Part shown: piece after piece, positions 21,807 through 22,430 of the stretch
Layout: every line of letters starts with the position of its first letter
Position numbering within the stretch: the stretch's first letter is position 1
Assembly (NCBI RefSeq): GCF_014287895.1
Contig: NZ_JACOPP010000035.1
Location: forward strand, 1-22,430
Length of the DNA: 22,430 nucleotides
Reading direction: 5' to 3'
Origin: Lawsonibacter hominis
GTDB taxonomy: Bacteria > Bacillota > Clostridia > Oscillospirales > Oscillospiraceae
Position numbers and translations under genes: made by a program
Notes under the pieces: model-generated
The model's input: only the letters and a program-made list of their open reading frames with translations
Database searches by the model: none
Told to the model about the DNA's origin: nothing

Positions 21807-22259
21807 ATGGAGAACGTTGTGTACATCAAAAACGCCGTGCTGGCTGCCCTGGCCGCGCTCGGGACGTTTGTTGCAAATGCTTTGGGAGGGTGGGATGCCG
21901 CCTTGCAGGTGCTCATCGGGCTGATGGCGGCGGACTACGTGACCGGCCTGATCGTGGCCGGGGTGTTCAAGCGCTCCGGCAAAAGCGAGACCGGGGCATT
22001 GGAGAGCCGGGCGGGCTTCAAGGGGATCGTACGTAAGTGCACGATCCTGATGCTGGTGTGGGTGGCCACCATGCTGGACCGCCTGACCGGGGCCGCCTAC
22101 ATCCGCACTGCCGTTTGCCTGTTCTTCATCGGCAACGAGGGGCTGTCCATCCTGGAGAATACCGCACTGATGGGGGTACCATACCCGGCCTTCGTGCGGA
22201 ACGCCTTGGAGGCCATGCGGGACAAGGGAGACGGCGGAAAAGCAGATACCAATACGTAA
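21807..22259 (+). CDS. holin (phage holin_4/toxin-secretion type)
   Basis: This 150-residue membrane protein makes the pore that releases or activates the endolysin. ATG 21807 has GGAGGG upstream. Hydrophobic segments lie at about residues 9-26 (AVLAALAALGTFVANALG), 33-52 (LQVLIGLMAADYVTGLIVAG), 76-90 (TILMLVWVATMLDRL) and 98-112 (YIRTAVCLFFIGNE). The motif AADYVTGLI and the segment FKGIVRKCTILMLVWVATML with GNEGLSILEN are signatures of this holin family. The tail (ALEAMRDKGDGGKADTNT) is charged, as expected on the cytoplasmic side. It is the last gene, followed by an intrinsic terminator. Confidence 0.9.
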   Translation: MENVVYIKNAVLAALAALGTFVANALGGWDAALQVLIGLMAADYVTGLIVAGVFKRSGKSETGALESRAGFKGIVRKCTILMLVWVATMLDRLTGAAYIRTAVCLFFIGNEGLSILENTALMGVPYPAFVRNALEAMRDKGDGGKADTNT

Positions 22260-22262
22260 GAC

Positions 22263-22305
22263 AAGCCCGGACGGCATGGAGTGATCCAGCCTTCCGGGCT
22301 TTTTT
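22263..22305 (+). terminator. intrinsic terminator of the late operon
   Basis: AAGCCCGGA at 22263-22271 pairs with TCCGGGCTT at 22293-22301, nine pairs with a 21-base loop. A T tract at 22300-22305 follows the stem. It stands four bases after the holin stop. Confidence 0.8.
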
Positions 22306-22310
22306 GTTTG

Positions 22311-22350
22311 TCCCCGCCGCCCGGAGCATCGGCTCTTGGGTGGCGGGGGA
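22311..22350 (+). terminator. second GC-rich hairpin after the holin
   Basis: CCCCGCCGCCC at 22312-22322 pairs with GGGTGGCGGGG at 22338-22348, 11 pairs with one G-T. TGTTTTGTG follows, a weak T run. It could back up the first terminator or serve the opposite strand. Beyond 22355 the sequence is AT-rich with no gene. Confidence 0.45.
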
Positions 22351-22391
22351 TGTTTTGTGAGCAGAAATTTAAATGATAAAACTTTTGTTTT

Positions 22392-22418
22392 TTGAACGGT
22401 TTATGAGTTGACGTTCAA
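22392..22418. promoter_or_regulatory. inverted repeat in the AT-rich right edge
   Basis: TTGAACG at 22392-22398 and CGTTCAA at 22412-22418 form a perfect seven-base inverted repeat with 13 bases between. TTGACG at 22408-22413 could be a -35 box, but its -10 would lie beyond the window. It resembles an operator or an edge of the phage, and no more can be said. Confidence 0.25.
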
Positions 22419-22430
22419 TTCTTAATATAT

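Noticed and set aside
22392..22418. LexA/SOS box
   Set aside because: The GAAC and GTTC halves are present, but the spacing is far longer than the four bases known for Bacillota LexA sites.

Overview
The window is the late (structural and lysis) region of a long-tailed siphovirus or prophage of a Bacillota host, most likely a gut clostridium of the Oscillospiraceae/Lachnospiraceae type. This rests on the strong AGGAGG-type ribosome sites, the frequent GTG and TTG starts, the moderate GC content, and proteins that match families typical of clostridial prophages (PBSX-type large terminase, Gp6-type portal, minor capsid 2/MuF, GP20 scaffold, Minor_capsid family connectors, Gp15, XkdX, holin_4_1). 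Host assignment is an inference. No integrase, repressor, replication gene, tRNA or CRISPR array is in the window, so whether the phage is temperate is not shown directly. A reverse-strand accessory gene makes lysogeny plausible.

Layout. 1-1924: packaging (small terminase, large terminase, a small coiled-coil protein). 1921-9151: head and connector genes in the order portal, MuF-like minor capsid protein with a C-terminal nuclease-toxin-like domain, a small cysteine-rich protein, scaffold, major capsid protein, four head-tail connector/completion proteins and the major tail protein. A 229-base gap at 4890-5118 holds a near-consensus promoter, a UUCG hairpin and an intrinsic terminator, and may be a short independent transcript. 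9214-10233: the two tail assembly chaperones, in the same frame and separated by one TAA followed by a stable hairpin. 10259-10795 (reverse strand): a zinc-ribbon/membrane accessory gene ('moron') with its own promoter, inserted between the tail chaperones and the tape measure gene. 10953-16073: tape measure protein with seven tandem hydrophobic repeats, a small distal tail protein and a tail-tip protein with a long glycine-rich C-terminal domain. 16083-20470: baseplate and receptor-binding region with three small baseplate-type proteins, two fibre-like proteins, a protein with seven propeller-like repeats, a small conserved protein and an XkdX-like peptide. 20517-22259: lysis region with an unknown protein, a CHAP endolysin, a DUF4406-like protein and a holin. 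It is closed by an intrinsic terminator at 22263-22305 and a second hairpin, after which the sequence becomes AT-rich.

Almost every forward gene overlaps the next by a few bases or sits directly behind its own ribosome site, so the region reads as one translationally coupled late operon. RNA hairpins at gene junctions (5022, 5060, 7000, 9164, 9639) probably tune the relative amounts of capsid, tail and chaperone proteins. The most noteworthy parts are the MuF toxin-like tail with the short transcription unit behind it, the reverse-strand moron, the repeat-built tape measure protein, the seven-repeat adhesin with a perfect 47-bp duplication, the single-TAA chaperone junction, and the DUF4406 gene between endolysin and holin.
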